Source of the DNA: Janthinobacterium lividum
Lineage (GTDB): Bacteria > Pseudomonadota > Gammaproteobacteria > Burkholderiales > Burkholderiaceae_D
Direction: 5' to 3'
Length of the DNA stretch: 14,676 nt
Assembly: GCA_945864765.1 (NCBI GenBank)
Contig: CAMBDR010000032.1
Location: 1 to 14,676, forward strand
A program made the translations under genes and the position numbers. Below are positions 6,963 to 14,275 of the stretch, one piece after another. The notes under the pieces are model-generated. The model was not told where the DNA came from. It did not search any database and saw only the letters and a list, made by a program, of their open reading frames with translations. The number at the start of each line of letters is the position of its first letter. Positions within the stretch are counted from its first letter, which is position 1.

Positions 6963-7702
6963 TTGCGTGCATGTGAGAGCTGAAAACTGTCCACCCCCTC
7001 CAGTGCCGCCAAATTCTGGCCGATTTCAGGCAAGGGGTGACCACTCGATTTGGCCAGCGCAATCACCACAAAATGCCAGCGTATCATCCCGTCTTCGCCA
7101 CTGATCGCCATCGATCCGGTCGCGAGTTGATAACCGTGCGCGAGAATAAATTGCTTGATTTGATTTAAATCCGGCGAAAACGCGTGCTTGAATCGCACCA
7201 TGACTGCCACCGCATGGCGGGATGGCAACCAACTTTCCACCCTTGAAATCCAAATCATCGATGCGGCTGATAACATCGACAGCAAAATCGCGGCCGCATA
7301 AAAGCCAACCCCCACCATCACACCAATCACCGAGGCCGCCCAAAGCGAGGCAGCGGTGGTCAAGCCGCTGATGTTAAAGCCCTCTTTCATGATGACGCCA
7401 GCCCCCAAAAACCCAATGCCGGTAACAATGCCCTGAATAATGCGGGTTGGGTCGGTTGGCCCGACGATCATGACATGGCCGCCAAACCAGGCTGCCGGGT
7501 AGCCGCCAATCACGGTTAAGGCCGCCGAGGCCATACACACCAAACCGTAGGTGCGCATGCCCGCTGCGCGCCCGTGGTACGAACGCTCGTACCCAACCAA
7601 CAAACCAAGCAGCATGGCCCCGGCCAGATTAAAGAAGATGACAACATTCGTGCCCACCAAGGCTTTGGACCAATAGGCGGCCAACCAATCCATTTCCAAC
7701 AT
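6959..7702 (-). CDS. MgtC/SapB family membrane protein
   Basis: A 247-residue protein with about four to five hydrophobic helices in the first 150 residues and a soluble C-terminal domain. The family signature is plain: LLGLLVGYERSYHGRAAGMRT, then GIVTGIGFLGAGVIMKEG and GLTTAASLWAASVIGVMVG. MgtC proteins are inner-membrane factors linked to survival in low magnesium or in macrophages and, in Salmonella, to inhibition of F1Fo ATP synthase. The C-terminal domain resembles the ACT-like tail of longer family members. AAAGGAGG (7716-7709) directly abuts an ATG at 7708, which is too close for initiation. The next ATG at 7702 has ideal 6-base spacing and is used here. The gene follows the aminopeptidase by about 30 bp, so they probably share a transcript. 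No Mg-sensing leader is visible in that short gap. Confidence 0.88.
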   Translation of the reverse strand: MLEMDWLAAYWSKALVGTNVVIFFNLAGAMLLGLLVGYERSYHGRAAGMRTYGLVCMASAALTVIGGYPAAWFGGHVMIVGPTDPTRIIQGIVTGIGFLGAGVIMKEGFNISGLTTAASLWAASVIGVMVGVGFYAAAILLSMLSAASMIWISRVESWLPSRHAVAVMVRFKHAFSPDLNQIKQFILAHGYQLATGSMAISGEDGMIRWHFVVIALAKSSGHPLPEIGQNLAALEGVDSFQLSHARN

Positions 7703-7732
7703 CGCCATCCTCCTTTGCAGAAGATGCAGGCA

Positions 7733-9553
7733 TTAAATGGCTTGGGTACGCAGTTCCAGCCAGTCTTTTGCCGCACCTGTGACGTGGGGTGCCAATCTTG
7801 CCCGAACCTGGGCATGGTAGTCATTTAACCAAACCCGTTCATCAGCACGCAATAAGCTTTGATCCAGGCAACGGGTATCGATCGGACACAGGGTCAGGGT
7901 TTCGAAACGCAGGTATTCACCAAATTCCGTGGTTTGGGCAATTTGGTTAACCACCAGATTTTCGATTCTCACGCCCCAACGTCCGGGCCGATAAATGCCA
8001 GGCTCAATAGAACTGATCATACCCGGTTCCATTGCCGTATGCGCATCCGGCATGACAGAAGCCGCAATCGATTGCGGCCCTTCATGCACATTCATGAAAT
8101 ATCCCACACCGTGGCCCGTGCCATGGCCGTAATCGACACCCGCCGCCCAAATCGGCGCACGCGCAATCGAATCCAATAAAGGTGATTTGGTGCCACGCGG
8201 AAATTGCGTAGCCGAGAGCGCAATCACGCCCTTAAGCACCAGGGTAAAGTCGCGTTGTTGCGCCGCGCTGACCTGGCCAATGGCAACCACCCGGGTAATA
8301 TCGGTGGTGCCGCCGAGATACTGGCCGCCCGAATCGATCAATAACAAGCCATCGCCCTCGATCACGGCATGCGAATTGTCGGAGGCGCGGTAGTGCGGCA
8401 AGGCACCATTGGCATTAAAGCCGGCAATGGTGCCAAAACTGGGCGAAACAAAACCGGGGCGGCGCGCGCGGGCGGCACAGATTTGCTCATCAATCGTCAG
8501 TTCAGTAATCCGTTGCTGACCCAGGTTGGCTTCCAGCCAGGCAAAAAATTCGCACAGTGCGGCCCCATCTTGCTCCATGGTTTGACGCACAAATTGCAGT
8601 TCATCGGCGTTTTTGCGCGATTTTGCCAACGTCGTCGGGTTAATCGCCTCCAACACCGTCACGCCCGCCGCAATCGCCTGGCGCAAGCCCAAGGTAATGC
8701 GGCGCGGATCAATCAGGATTTTGCCAGTCGCTGGCAAAGCGTTCAAGGCACTGGCGGCATCCTGATAGGGCAACACATCCACCTTGTCGGCCGCCAAAAT
8801 CGCCATCAAATCCGCACTGATTTTACCGTCCGCCACGAACAGGCTGGTGCGCTCCAGACCAATCAAGGCATGCGCCACAAAGACCGGGTTGTAACTCACG
8901 TCGGCACCGCGTAAATTCAACAAATACGCGATATCATCCACCGTCGAAATGAAATGATATTGCGCGCCCACTTCACGCAAGGTGTTTTGCAAGGCTGCCA
9001 ATTTATCAGCCCGGCTGATGGTGGCATGCGGCGGCAGATGTTGGTAAATCGCTGGCGTGGGCAAGCTGGGCCTGTCATCCCAAATGGCATTTAACAAATC
9101 AATATCGGTACGCAATCTAATCGATTTGCTATCCATCGCTTGTTGCAAAGCGCGTGCGGTTGACAGACCCAGCACCGCGCCATCCACCGCGACGGTTTGA
9201 CCTGCCGCCAAACTGAGCGCCAGCCAATCAATATGCTGGATACTCGCGCCCGAGCTTATTTTCATCAAAACAATACCGCTGCCAGCCAGCTCAGCTTCTG
9301 CCTGAGTCCAATAGCGGCTATCGGCCCACACCCCGGCGAAATCCTGGGTCACAATCAAGGTGCCAACCGAGCCATTAAAGCCGGACAACCAGGCCCGCCC
9401 CTGCCAACGCCCGGGTAAATATTCCGACAAATGCGGGTCGGACGAAGCAATGATATAAGCATCAATCGCCTCACGCTGCATTGCCTCGCGCAAACGCTGC
9501 AAACGTGCCGTGATCGGGCCGGGATGAATCAATTTGGTGTTGTGGATGTCCAT
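7733..9553 (-). CDS. pepP: Xaa-Pro aminopeptidase, three-domain type (M24B)
   Basis: A 606-residue aminopeptidase P, which removes the N-terminal residue from peptides with proline in second position. The length and two creatinase-like N-terminal domains before the pita-bread catalytic domain match the long cytosolic form (human XPNPEP1 type) rather than the roughly 440-residue E. coli PepP. All five metal ligands are present: D407 (IDSGGQY), D418 (GGTTDITR), H481 (GTGHGVG), E517 (SIEPG) and E531 (RIENL), with spacing very close to that of XPNPEP1. Further family features are HEGPQSI after the catalytic His and TLCPID near the end. No signal peptide is seen, so it should be cytoplasmic. The start at 9553 gives a family-like N-terminus, but its ribosome site is weak (AAAGAA). 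It heads a two-gene operon with the mgtC-like gene. The symbol is given by function; the long form may be named differently. Confidence 0.93.
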   Translation of the reverse strand: MDIHNTKLIHPGPITARLQRLREAMQREAIDAYIIASSDPHLSEYLPGRWQGRAWLSGFNGSVGTLIVTQDFAGVWADSRYWTQAEAELAGSGIVLMKISSGASIQHIDWLALSLAAGQTVAVDGAVLGLSTARALQQAMDSKSIRLRTDIDLLNAIWDDRPSLPTPAIYQHLPPHATISRADKLAALQNTLREVGAQYHFISTVDDIAYLLNLRGADVSYNPVFVAHALIGLERTSLFVADGKISADLMAILAADKVDVLPYQDAASALNALPATGKILIDPRRITLGLRQAIAAGVTVLEAINPTTLAKSRKNADELQFVRQTMEQDGAALCEFFAWLEANLGQQRITELTIDEQICAARARRPGFVSPSFGTIAGFNANGALPHYRASDNSHAVIEGDGLLLIDSGGQYLGGTTDITRVVAIGQVSAAQQRDFTLVLKGVIALSATQFPRGTKSPLLDSIARAPIWAAGVDYGHGTGHGVGYFMNVHEGPQSIAASVMPDAHTAMEPGMISSIEPGIYRPGRWGVRIENLVVNQIAQTTEFGEYLRFETLTLCPIDTRCLDQSLLRADERVWLNDYHAQVRARLAPHVTGAAKDWLELRTQAI

Positions 9554-9560
9554 GATTTTC

Positions 9561-9590
9561 TTTAATTCTCGTTAATTTTCGTCAATTGAC
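9561..9590. repeat. Imperfect 10-bp repeats with phased AATT, upstream of pepP
   Basis: Consecutive 10-mers TTTAATTCTC, GTTAATTTTC and GTCAATTGAC place AATT at 9564, 9574 and 9584, in phase with the DNA helix. Such phasing is known to favour intrinsic curvature. The block covers the 5' leader of the aminopeptidase gene. Confidence 0.6.
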
Positions 9591-9700
9591 AGATTTGGCT
9601 ATGATAGCAAGAAGTGAAGCCGAATAGAAATCGAATTTTTGCCAATCGCCCAGCTTTTATGCGTATTTGAGGCCGCCAGGATGAAGCTAATTTGGTTACC

Positions 9701-9737
9701 GGCGCTTGACGGCGCTGGATTAGCGTTGCCTGGCGTT
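9701..9737. repeat. Four helically phased RGCGYT hexamers
   Basis: GGCGCT (9701), GGCGCT (9711), AGCGTT (9722) and GGCGTT (9732) recur with spacings of 10, 11 and 10 bases. They lie about 140-175 bp upstream of the acyl-CoA synthetase start. The spacing suits side-by-side protein binding on one face of the helix, but chance cannot be excluded. Confidence 0.45.
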
Positions 9738-9791
9738 GCTTGCCTGTAGTGCTTTCCCCACCATCGGGCCAATTGCGCCGCCGACTTTGCG

Positions 9792-9849
9792 AAAAGCTGA
9801 CATTTTGCCCGTGGTTTGTGGTAAGTTCTTGAGACACTGATCAGCTTTT
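9792..9849 (+). repeat. Inverted repeat in the leader of the acyl-CoA synthetase operon
   Basis: AAAAGCTGA (9792-9800) is perfectly complementary to TCAGCTTTT (9841-9849), 40 bases apart, and the right arm ends in five T residues. The right arm also overlaps the palindrome CTGATCAG (9837-9844), giving a competing pairing. This resembles an attenuator-like layout 18 bases before the ribosome site, but the long loop makes it weak evidence. Confidence 0.35.
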
Positions 9850-9876
9850 TGGATAGCCCCCATTTCGAGGTACACG

Positions 9877-11820
9877 ATGCCGGACGCACCAACATTGACT
9901 TTTCCCCGCCTCTTATTACATCACGCCAAAGTTCGCTCACAAAATGTGGCTTTTCGAGAAAAAGATTTAGGCATTTGGCAAACATGGAATTGGCGACAAG
10001 TCTATAAAGAAGTGCAAGCCTTGGCCTGTGGCTTGGCAGCAAAAGGGTTTGCGCGCGGCATGCAAGTGGCGATTGTTGGCGATAACCGCCCCCAATTATA
10101 TTGGGCCATGATGGCGGCGCAATGCCTTGGCGGCGTACCCGTGCCACTGTATCAGGAAGCCCCGGCGCGCGATATGGCCTTTGTACTGCGCGATGCCAAG
10201 ATTCGCTACGTGATTGTGGAAGACCAAGAGCAAGTCGATAAAATGCTCGAAATTCAGCAGGAATATCCCGAGTTAAGCTTCATTTGCTACGAAAATGAGC
10301 GTGGCATGCGCAATTACCAGCAAGCTGGCGTTATTGCATTGAGTAAATTACAAGAGATGGGGCGCGAGTTTAACCGTGCCAATCGCTCTTTTTTCAAAGC
10401 GCAAATCGAAGCGGGCAAACCGGACGATGTTGCCATTATCTTATATACCTCCGGCACCACCGGCAACCCCAAGGGCGTTTGCCAAACCCACACCTCCTTT
10501 ATTTCCGCAGCGCAAGGCGGTATCGAATTTGATCAATTAACTGATCAGGAAAACATCCTCTCTTACCTGCCGATGGCATGGGTGGGCGATTACCTGTTTT
10601 CCTTCGCGCAAGCCATGGTGGCCGGCTTCACCGTCAATTGCCCAGAATCGAGCGAAACCGTGATGGTCGATTTGCGCGAAATCGGCCCCACCTATTATTT
10701 CGCCCCGCCCAGGGTATTTGAAAATCTACGCACCACCTTAATGATACGGATGGAAGATGCGGGCTTTTTAAAACGCAAGCTGTTCCACCACTATATGCGG
10801 GTGGCGGAAAAAGTGGGCGTTGCCATTTTGGATGGCGAACCCGTCTCCACATCTGACCGTATCGCCTATGCCTTGGGCCGCATCCTGATTTACCAACCGC
10901 TAAAAGATGTGTTGGGGCTATCCAAAGTGCGGGTCGCCTACACCGCCGGGGCCGCCATCGGGCCAGAATTATTCCAGTTTTACCGCTCGCTGGGCATCAA
11001 TTTAAAGCAATTATATGGCTCCACCGAAACCTGCGCCTATGTTTGCTTGCAAGCCAATGGCAAAATCCGGGCCGATCGGGTGGGCGCACCGGCTCCGGGC
11101 GTCAAGGTCAAAATTTCGGATACGGGCGAAGTCCTGGTCAAATCGCCCGCCATGCTAAAAGAATATTATTGTCGGCCTAATGCGACTGCCGAAGCGATTG
11201 ATGGCGATGGTTATTTTCATACCGGCGATGCGGGCTGGTTTGATGAAGAGGGCAGCTTAAAAATCATTGACCGCGCGGCGGACGTGGGCAAACTCAATGA
11301 CGGTGCCATGTTCGCGCCCAACTATATTGAGAACAAACTCAAGTTTATTCCGTTTATTAAAGAAGCGGTATCGTTTGGAAATGGGCGCGATAGCGTGTGC
11401 GCCTTCATTAATATTGACTTGGGTGCGGTGGGCAACTGGGTCGAGCGCAATGGTTTGGCTTACTCGGGTTATACCGATTTGGCCGCCAACCCGGCAGTTG
11501 GCCAATTAATTGCCGAACATATTGAGCAAATTAATCGCAGTCTGGCCGATGAAAGCGGCTTGGCGTCCTGCCAAATCCAGCGTTTTTTGATTCTGCACAA
11601 AGAACTGGACCCTGATGATGAAGAATTGACCCGTACCCGCAAGGTGCGCCGCAAATTTATCGCGCAAAAATACGGCGTGTTAATTGAGGCACTGTACAGC
11701 GACAAAACCAGCCAATATATCGAAACCCAGGTTAAATTTGAAGATGGCCGGGTCGGTATGGTGAGTGCGGATTTGGTGATCCGTGATTTAAAAACCTTTA
11801 GCGCCAGCCTGGCTGCCTGA
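9877..11820 (+). CDS. Long-chain acyl-CoA synthetase (AMP-forming), LIV-transporter-associated type
   Basis: A 647-residue ANL-superfamily ligase, expected to activate a carboxylic acid through an acyl-adenylate and transfer it to CoA. The P-loop core reads LYTSGTTGNPKG (189-200). The A5 motif is YGSTET (380-385) and the A7 motif HTGD ends at D451. The A8 hinge IIDR has D465, and the catalytic A10-type lysine is probably K589 in LTRTRK. The hinge is followed by AADVGKLNDGAMF rather than the usual lysine-rich stretch, a variant I associate with synthetases encoded beside branched-chain amino-acid type ABC transporters. The ATG at 9877 has GAGG (9867-9870) six bases upstream. Neighbours downstream are livG and livH homologues, 13 bp away. 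A long-chain fatty acid is the usual assigned substrate, but an aromatic or branched acid imported by the transporter is equally plausible. Confidence 0.92.
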   Translation: MPDAPTLTFPRLLLHHAKVRSQNVAFREKDLGIWQTWNWRQVYKEVQALACGLAAKGFARGMQVAIVGDNRPQLYWAMMAAQCLGGVPVPLYQEAPARDMAFVLRDAKIRYVIVEDQEQVDKMLEIQQEYPELSFICYENERGMRNYQQAGVIALSKLQEMGREFNRANRSFFKAQIEAGKPDDVAIILYTSGTTGNPKGVCQTHTSFISAAQGGIEFDQLTDQENILSYLPMAWVGDYLFSFAQAMVAGFTVNCPESSETVMVDLREIGPTYYFAPPRVFENLRTTLMIRMEDAGFLKRKLFHHYMRVAEKVGVAILDGEPVSTSDRIAYALGRILIYQPLKDVLGLSKVRVAYTAGAAIGPELFQFYRSLGINLKQLYGSTETCAYVCLQANGKIRADRVGAPAPGVKVKISDTGEVLVKSPAMLKEYYCRPNATAEAIDGDGYFHTGDAGWFDEEGSLKIIDRAADVGKLNDGAMFAPNYIENKLKFIPFIKEAVSFGNGRDSVCAFINIDLGAVGNWVERNGLAYSGYTDLAANPAVGQLIAEHIEQINRSLADESGLASCQIQRFLILHKELDPDDEELTRTRKVRRKFIAQKYGVLIEALYSDKTSQYIETQVKFEDGRVGMVSADLVIRDLKTFSASLAA

Positions 11821-11833
11821 ACGAGGAAACACT

Positions 11834-12670
11834 ATGAATGCAGCCGCAGCAAACAATGCCAACAGCGCATCCCACAGCGCAGCAGCGTCGGGCCGCAAGA
11901 TCGGCGAGGTCATTTTAGACTTACAAAATATCTCGCTCGCCTTTGGCGGGGTACGCGCCTTGACCGATATTTCGTTCGATGTGCGGGAACACGAAATTCG
12001 CGCCATTATTGGCCCCAATGGCGCGGGCAAAAGTTCGATGTTAAATGTGATTAACGGCGTCTACCGGCCGCAACAAGGCGACATCGTCTACCGTGGCACG
12101 CATCGCAAAAATATGGATACCTATGCCGCCGCCCGTTCCGGCATTGCGCGCACCTTTCAAAACATCGCGCTGTTTAAAGGCATGACGGTGTTGGACAACA
12201 TCATGACCGGGCGCAACTTAAAAATCAAATCCAATTTCTTGCTGCAAGCCTTGTATTGGGGGCCAGCGCAAAAAGAAGAAATTGAACACCGCGCCAAGGT
12301 GGAAGAAGTGATCGATTTTCTGGAAATTCAGGCGATTCGGAAAACCCCGGTTGGACGCTTACCCTACGGTTTGCAAAAAAGGGTGGAATTGGGCCGCGCC
12401 TTGGCGGCCGAGCCGGAAATTCTCTTGCTCGATGAGCCAATGGCTGGCATGAATGTGGAAGAAAAACAGGATATGTGCCGCTTTATTTTGGATGTCAACG
12501 ACCAATTTGGCACCACGATTGTCTTAATCGAGCATGACATGGGCGTGGTGATGGATATTTCCGACCGCGTGGTGGTACTCGATTACGGTAAAAAAATCGG
12601 TGATGGCACACCACACGAGGTGCGCAATAATCAGGATGTCATCAATGCCTATTTAGGCGTTGCCCATTAA
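11834..12670 (+). CDS. livG: LivG-type ABC transporter ATP-binding protein
   Basis: A 278-residue nucleotide-binding subunit of a branched-chain amino-acid (HAAT) type importer. It has Walker A GPNGAGKS (60-67), the Q-loop Gln at 109 (ARTFQNIALF) and a signature region PYGLQKRVELGRAL (177-190). Walker B is LLLDEP with D200 and E201, and the H-loop is H234 in EHDMGVV. The C-terminal D-V-I-N-A-Y-L-G matches LivG. About 25 residues of Ala/Ser/Asn-rich, probably disordered sequence precede the domain, making it longer than most LivG proteins. GAGGAA (11823-11828) lies five bases before the ATG. It is in an operon with the synthetase upstream and the permease downstream. Substrate cannot be inferred from the ATPase; livG here denotes the family, not proven leucine transport. 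Confidence 0.93.
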   Translation: MNAAAANNANSASHSAAASGRKIGEVILDLQNISLAFGGVRALTDISFDVREHEIRAIIGPNGAGKSSMLNVINGVYRPQQGDIVYRGTHRKNMDTYAAARSGIARTFQNIALFKGMTVLDNIMTGRNLKIKSNFLLQALYWGPAQKEEIEHRAKVEEVIDFLEIQAIRKTPVGRLPYGLQKRVELGRALAAEPEILLLDEPMAGMNVEEKQDMCRFILDVNDQFGTTIVLIEHDMGVVMDISDRVVVLDYGKKIGDGTPHEVRNNQDVINAYLGVAH

Positions 12671-12693
12671 CATTGCCCCAGGCAGAGGACGAT

Positions 12694-13596
12694 ATGGATT
12701 TCGGTTTCTTTATTGAAGTATTGGTGGCGGGCTTACTTTCGGGTGTGATGTACACCCTGGTCGCGCTGGGTTTTGTTTTAATTTACAAAGCCTCGGGCGT
12801 GTTTAATTTTGCCCAGGGTGCGATGGTGTTTTTTGCCGCCATGACCTGCGTTGGCCTGATGGAAAAGTTTCATCTTTCCTTGTGGGTCGCGATTCCGCTA
12901 TCGATTGTGGTGATGGTGGTATTGGGTTTGGTGATTGAAAAATTTGTGCTGCGGCGTTTGGTCAATCAACCGGAAATCAGCTTGTTTATGGCAACCATTG
13001 GCTTGGGTTATTTTCTCGAAGGCTTGGCCCAACTGCTTTTTGGCTCGGGCACCCACAAGCTGGAATTACCGATCGAAGACGTACCCATTTCCTGGCTATT
13101 GGATCGATTCAACATCAATATTTCGCAATTTGACGTGGTGGCGGCAGCGATTTGCGCTATTTTGGTGATCAGTTTGGCCTTGATGTTTTCCAAAACCAAA
13201 GTGGGCCGCGCCTTGCGCGCGGTGGCGGATGACCATCAGGCCGCCTTGGCGGTGGGCATTCCCCTGCAACAGATTTGGGGGATTGTATGGGCGGTGGCGG
13301 GCTTGGTGGCGCTGGTGGCCGGTTTGCTGTGGGGAGCCAGAAATGGCGTGCAGTTTTCCCTGACCTTTGTTGCGCTGAAGGCTTTGCCGGTACTGATACT
13401 GGGTGGCTTTACCTCCATGCCCGGCGCGATTGTGGGCGGTTTAATCATTGGCGCGTCGGAAAAACTGGCGGAAGTTTATCTGGGGCCGATGGTTAACGGC
13501 GGCATTGAAGGCTGGTTTCCGTATGTGTTGGCGCTGCTGTTTTTGCTGGTGCGGCCTGAGGGTTTGTTTGGTGAGAAGATTATTCGGCGGATTTGA
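12694..13596 (+). CDS. livH: LivH-type ABC transporter permease
   Basis: A 300-residue integral membrane permease of the LivH family, with about eight hydrophobic segments. Family landmarks are GFVLIYKASGVFNFAQGAM (26-44), the cytoplasmic coupling loop KTKVGRALRAVADDHQAALAVGIP and a C-terminal FLLVRPEGLFGE. The ATG at 12694 is preferred to an in-frame TTG at 12673 because AGAGGA (12684-12689) lies four bases before it and the protein then begins at the usual point. With LivG it would form part of a transporter that also needs LivM, LivF and a periplasmic binding protein. None of these is in the window: the gene ends in TGA and an XRE regulator starts 15 bp later, where livM is expected. Confidence 0.93.
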   Translation: MDFGFFIEVLVAGLLSGVMYTLVALGFVLIYKASGVFNFAQGAMVFFAAMTCVGLMEKFHLSLWVAIPLSIVVMVVLGLVIEKFVLRRLVNQPEISLFMATIGLGYFLEGLAQLLFGSGTHKLELPIEDVPISWLLDRFNINISQFDVVAAAICAILVISLALMFSKTKVGRALRAVADDHQAALAVGIPLQQIWGIVWAVAGLVALVAGLLWGARNGVQFSLTFVALKALPVLILGGFTSMPGAIVGGLIIGASEKLAEVYLGPMVNGGIEGWFPYVLALLFLLVRPEGLFGEKIIRRI

Positions 13597-13611
13597 ATGG
13601 GCCTGCGTCAA

Positions 13612-14217
13612 ATGAACTCACCCCCCTCTACCTGGAATATGCGCGTTGAAGCCCGGCGGATTGCGCTTGGTTTGGAAAAGCGCGAGCTGGCGCACCTGAT
13701 TGGCGTGTCGCCGCCAACCCTGCAACATTGGATCGACGGCAAAATCAAAGAACTCATGGTGCGCAATGCCATGGCGCTGTGTCGGGTGCTGGGCGTGCGG
13801 ATGGAATGGTTGCTGGACGGCACCGGGCCAATGGATGTGCCGGAATTTGATTTGTTGGCCAGCAAGCGGCCTGTTAGCCCTAATGCGGCCAAGCCGGGTT
13901 TGAGCAAAAGCGCGGCGGCGGAAATGGCGGCGGAAATTGGCAGAATCGTCAAAGCGGCGCTACCGGTACGGCAAGCCGCCATGGATGCCGCATGCCGCTT
14001 CATCGTTGCGGCAAAAATTGAATCGCTACCGCTGATTGTGAACGACATCAAAGAAATTGCCAGCACGGGCGGTTTGAAAAACAACCTCGTCAATGACAAA
14101 GACATGGCCTTGGTGCGGCAATTTAATGCTGCCAGCCAACATACGCAAGATGCGGTTATGACTTTGCTGGGTGCAGAACACGACTTGCTGGCCAAGGGTA
14201 ATGAAAAATTGAAATAG
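13612..14217 (+). CDS. XRE/CI-like helix-turn-helix regulator, first of a tandem pair
   Basis: A 201-residue protein with an N-terminal Cro/CI-type HTH (about residues 8-70). It has helix 2 KRELAHLIG, a recognition helix around SPPTLQHWIDG (33-43) and the GVRMEWLLDGTGPM segment typical of phage-type repressors. No S24 autoprotease domain follows. Instead there is a linker, then a helical region (about 105-201) with DMALVRQFNAASQHTQDAVMTLL, a tail seen in many XRE regulators. The start at 13612 rather than 13597 is chosen because the downstream paralogue begins at the equivalent MN. No ribosome site is visible, and it begins 15 bp after livH, so it may depend on readthrough and coupling. Role inferred: DNA-binding repressor, possibly of phage or mobile-element origin. 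Target unknown. Confidence 0.85.
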   Translation: MNSPPSTWNMRVEARRIALGLEKRELAHLIGVSPPTLQHWIDGKIKELMVRNAMALCRVLGVRMEWLLDGTGPMDVPEFDLLASKRPVSPNAAKPGLSKSAAAEMAAEIGRIVKAALPVRQAAMDAACRFIVAAKIESLPLIVNDIKEIASTGGLKNNLVNDKDMALVRQFNAASQHTQDAVMTLLGAEHDLLAKGNEKLK

Positions 14218-14228
14218 CCCTTTGTTGC

Positions 14229-14245
14229 TGGCCGTGGATGGCCGT
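14229..14245 (+). repeat. TGGCCGT direct repeat at the -35 region
   Basis: TGGCCGT occurs at 14229-14235 and again at 14239-14245, exactly 10 bases apart. The second copy covers the position where a -35 hexamer would be for the extended -10 at 14261. It could be a regulator-binding site, though the repeat is short. Confidence 0.4.
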
Positions 14246-14260
14246 AACCGTTTTTCCACA

Positions 14261-14269
14261 TGCTATGAT
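14261..14269 (+). promoter_or_regulatory. Extended -10 promoter of the second XRE gene
   Basis: TGCTATGAT matches the extended -10 consensus TGnTATAAT with one mismatch. No good -35 is present 17 bases upstream, which such promoters can tolerate. The predicted start point, seven bases after the element, is base 14276, the A of the gene's ATG. Confidence 0.55.
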
Positions 14270-14275
14270 CTTGCC

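Larger units (their letters stand above)
9554..9876. other. 323-bp divergent intergenic region
   Basis: No convincing gene is seen between the aminopeptidase (minus) and the acyl-CoA synthetase (plus); open frames here have no ribosome sites or recognisable products. It holds three AATT blocks at exact 10-bp spacing (9564-9587), the palindrome GTCAATTGAC (9581-9590) overlapping a TTGACA, four helically phased RGCGYT hexamers (9701-9737) and a 9-bp inverted repeat with a long loop (9792-9849). No complete sigma-70 promoter could be assigned with confidence in either direction. Confidence 0.6.

Noticed and set aside
9829..9856. TTGAGA...GGATAG as a promoter for the synthetase
   Set aside because: The spacing is 16 but the second hexamer is a poor -10, so it is too weak to list as a feature.
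9562..10147. Minus-strand open frames in the spacer and over the synthetase start
   Set aside because: They overlap an unmistakable ligase gene or are short with no domain, and are explained as chance frames.
14218..14260. Terminator between the two XRE genes
   Set aside because: GGCC...GGCC gives only a four-pair stem and the following T-run is separated from it. The TGGCCGT direct repeat explains the pattern better.
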